A stretch of 38,533 nucleotides of DNA from Candidatus Yanofskyibacteriota bacterium (lineage in GTDB: Bacteria > Patescibacteriota > Minisyncoccia > 2-02-FULL-40-12 > IGHO2-12-FULL-4): assembly GCA_016181105.1 (NCBI GenBank), contig JACOZX010000017.1, positions 1-38,533 of the forward strand, written 5' to 3'. Below, piece by piece: positions 36,188 to 38,533 of this stretch. Below the pieces are notes generated by a model. The model was not told where the DNA came from and made no database searches. It was given only the letters and a program-made list of their open reading frames with translations. Numbering within the stretch: position 1 is the first letter of the stretch; every line of letters begins with the position of its first letter. The translations under genes and the position numbers were made by a program.

Positions 36188-37549
36188 CTAGAGTAGCCAT
36201 TTTTTATTCTCCAATTTTGGGCCCAGCATTGAACCTAGAAAAGATTTAGTTACGGTAATCGCCGAAAAAAGGCTGGCCACAACCCCCACGCCTAAAGTCA
36301 GAGCAAAACCTTTGACAACCGAGGTCGTAAAAAGATAAAGAACGACAGCGCCTATCAAAGTTGTAACATGGCTGTCTCTGATGGACAGCCAAGCGCGGCG
36401 AAACCCTTCATTGAAAGCCAGAGACAAGGGTTTGTTTTGAGCCAGCTCCTCCCTCATTCTGGCAAAAATTAAAATATTGGCGTCAACCGCCATGCCTAGA
36501 GAAAGAATAAAACCGGCAATGCCAGCCAAAGTTAAAGTAACTGGAATCAGCTTATAAACAGTCAGAACGACGACAACATAGACCGCCAAAGCCATTACCG
36601 AAACCACGCCCGGCAAACGGTAAAACAAAATCATGAAAAGAGCCACCAAAATCAGGCCGACAACCCCGGCTTTAAAGCTTTTAACCAAAGATTCTTGTCC
36701 CAGTGAAGCGCCTATGCTTTGCTGTGAAATTAAAGATATGGGAACAGGCAAAGCGCCGGCATTCAAACGAGCCGCCAGTTCTTTGGCCTCCTTAACGCTA
36801 AAGTTACCGGTAATTACCGCTTTACCGTCTGGAATGACAGACTGCACCGTCGGAGCGCTGATTGGCATGCCGTCCAAATAAATCGCCAAACGCTTGTTCA
36901 AGTTTTTTTCCGTCAGTTCTTTAAAAATCCGGGCACCCTCGCTATTTAGTTCCAAAGAAACTTGGGTTTCAGCCAAACCCGCGGCGGCGCCGCCGAAGAC
37001 AACCCTTGCGCCGGTTAAATATTTGCCGGTCAGAGAAGTATCAACAAAGTAAGGGTCCTGCTCCAGTTTATCACCCTTTTTTTGAGCTTCCAAAATAGCA
37101 TTCGTTTCCGCCTCCGGACGTTCTTCCTTAAACTGCAGGAACGGTGTCTCACCAATCAGCTTAATCGCTTCTGAAATATCTTTGATACCGGCCAACTCTA
37201 CGACTAAACGATCATTGCCCTCCACTTGAACCAGCGGTTCAGCCACACCAAAAATATTCACTCTCCTCTCAATAACGTCTCTGACTCCTTCCATAGCATC
37301 AGCGGAGCTCTGGCCGCCGGTCAAATTTGAGAGGTCGGCTTTATAAACCAAATGAGTCCCGCCCAAAAGGTCCAAGCCAAGACGAAAAGGAATATTTAAA
37401 AAGTGGGGAATTTTAAAGCCGGCTTTATCAAGCTTGAATTTTGAGTTTAAAAAATCAGCCCCCAAATTAAAACCGGCCGGATAGACTAAAAAAAATAGAA
37501 AGAGAGAAACCAGAAATATAACCAAAGACTTAGTTCTATAACTTTTCAT
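36188..37549 (-). CDS. secD: Protein translocase subunit SecD
   Basis: FRLGLDLLGGTHLVYKAD, GMAVDANILIFARMREEL, DSHVTTLIGAVVLYLF. Confidence 0.96.
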   Translation of the reverse strand: MKSYRTKSLVIFLVSLFLFFLVYPAGFNLGADFLNSKFKLDKAGFKIPHFLNIPFRLGLDLLGGTHLVYKADLSNLTGGQSSADAMEGVRDVIERRVNIFGVAEPLVQVEGNDRLVVELAGIKDISEAIKLIGETPFLQFKEERPEAETNAILEAQKKGDKLEQDPYFVDTSLTGKYLTGARVVFGGAAAGLAETQVSLELNSEGARIFKELTEKNLNKRLAIYLDGMPISAPTVQSVIPDGKAVITGNFSVKEAKELAARLNAGALPVPISLISQQSIGASLGQESLVKSFKAGVVGLILVALFMILFYRLPGVVSVMALAVYVVVVLTVYKLIPVTLTLAGIAGFILSLGMAVDANILIFARMREELAQNKPLSLAFNEGFRRAWLSIRDSHVTTLIGAVVLYLFTTSVVKGFALTLGVGVVASLFSAITVTKSFLGSMLGPKLENKKWLL

Positions 37550-37668
37550 ATCAGGAGATTAACACTAACCCAGACAAAATCAAGCCGAGTTTATAGAATT
37601 TGACGCAAAAAGTAAAAGATAGTAAACTACGACAAGTTCTTGAAATCTAAATCTTTTGAGGAAAGAAA

Positions 37669-37950
37669 ATGACGGAAAGAGAAAAGATGTTGGAGAAATT
37701 AGCGAAAGCCCGAAAAAACCTCGCGTTTATAAAGGGTGCTGTTGATGAAATAATGAAAAGAAAAACTTCTAACTCTCCTAATACTCTAAAACTTATCTCG
37801 TCTCTTGTGGAAAGTTGCGATGTTTATAACCAGCTTCTATCCGAGAGCTTGGGCCGGGAAGAAAAACTGGAGAAAGAAGCTGCTGAACTTAAAGAAAAGC
37901 TGGCTCTGGCTGAACAAAGCTTGGCCGAACACGATCAGTCCTTTGTCTAA
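37669..37950 (+). CDS. Small coiled-coil protein, unknown function
   Basis: 93 aa, helical; terminator immediately downstream. Confidence 0.6.
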   Translation: MTEREKMLEKLAKARKNLAFIKGAVDEIMKRKTSNSPNTLKLISSLVESCDVYNQLLSESLGREEKLEKEAAELKEKLALAEQSLAEHDQSFV

Positions 37951-37952
37951 AC

Positions 37953-37978
37953 AAAAGCCCCAAAAGGGCTTTTAAAAT
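37953..37978 (+). terminator. Rho-independent terminator
   Basis: caaaagccccaaaagggcttttaaaatttt. Confidence 0.8.
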
Positions 37979-38412
37979 TTTGACACATGGAAAAGGTCAG
38001 AAAATTTACTTTCTGTTTCTGCTGACACGGGTTTTTTCAATGGTTCCGAAGGCGGAGGCACGCCCGGAGCCACTTTTCTTTTCAAGGCATCCTGAATCCA
38101 TTCTCCTTTCAGAAACCAGCCGTTAAGCTTTTTACCTGTATATTTTCTGCCCAGTTTCTTTGCTTCTATTAAATCAAGTGGCTGGAGTTCCCACTCTTCT
38201 TCCGGTGTTTCTTTAAATCCCAAATTTTCAAAAAACTCGTCAACCTGCTTCCGGTCGTCAAAAGGGCCATAAACCTCCTGCTCTGGAAATTTGCCAGCTA
38301 CAACCGCGTAAAATTTTCCTTTCTCAAATCTCGGATCACGTCCAATCGTCTCAAACCACACTTTCTTTGGTTCCAGCATTTCTTTCTCCTTTTGTTGTTT
38401 TATTTCATTCAT
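37972..38412 (-). CDS. Uncharacterised protein
   Basis: 146 aa, WFETIGRDPRFEKGKFYAVVAGKFPEQEVYGPFDDRKQVDEFFENLGF; intact ORF. Confidence 0.6.
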   Translation of the reverse strand: MNEIKQQKEKEMLEPKKVWFETIGRDPRFEKGKFYAVVAGKFPEQEVYGPFDDRKQVDEFFENLGFKETPEEEWELQPLDLIEAKKLGRKYTGKKLNGWFLKGEWIQDALKRKVAPGVPPPSEPLKKPVSAETESKFSDLFHVSKF

Positions 38413-38451
38413 GATTCATACTCCTTTAGAAAAATTAGGGAAGATAGTTCA

Positions 38452-38533
38452 ATCTGACTTAGCGATAATTGCTTTTGTAGGCTCTGCAGGTTGTGGATTG
38501 CTCGCGAGTTACTTTTTCAGCCCATTCGCCGCA
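38452..38533. repeat. Palindromic element copy C, truncated by the window end
   Basis: attgcttttgtaggctctgcaggttgtggattgctcgcgagttactttttcagcccattcgccgca, collinear with copy B. Confidence 0.9.

Overview
This 38.5 kb window is AT-rich and densely coding, mostly on the - strand. Its gene content resembles a Patescibacteria/CPR (Parcubacteria-like) chromosome. That lineage call is an inference from gene content and the LPAGRQG-type palindromes; no search was run. Recognisable genes include a subtilase, DedA, O-antigen ligase, APC permease, MgtC, Lon, LOG-family protein, beta-CASP MBL RNase, NUDIX, NYN nuclease, presenilin/SPP-like GxGD membrane protease, MurE, FemAB-like, RuvA, UvrB, TruB, S20, FtsW/RodA, MraY, DacA-like, archaeal-type AspRS, Ddl, tRNA-Lys(UUU), M48 peptidase, SAMHD1-like HD protein, HerA/TraG-like ATPase, a sigma region 4 + HARE-HTH protein, SecF and SecD. 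The most interesting unexplained signal is a family of about 205-bp multi-branched palindromic elements: copies at 15989-16194 and 29631-29839, a third cut by the window end at 38452, and a possible remnant near 25567. Their arms differ between copies through paired, compensatory changes, which points to a conserved folded RNA or ssDNA structure. Other notable observations are a CIRCE-like operator over the lon promoter, an orphan promoter directly upstream of a strong hairpin (sRNA candidate), an ORF starting 2 nt after a tRNA 3' end, duplicated promoter modules in front of two small orphan genes, in-frame palindrome insertions in murE, mraY and secF, a cupredoxin-like protein without the usual copper ligands, and a tandem-duplicated zinc-ribbon-like protein.
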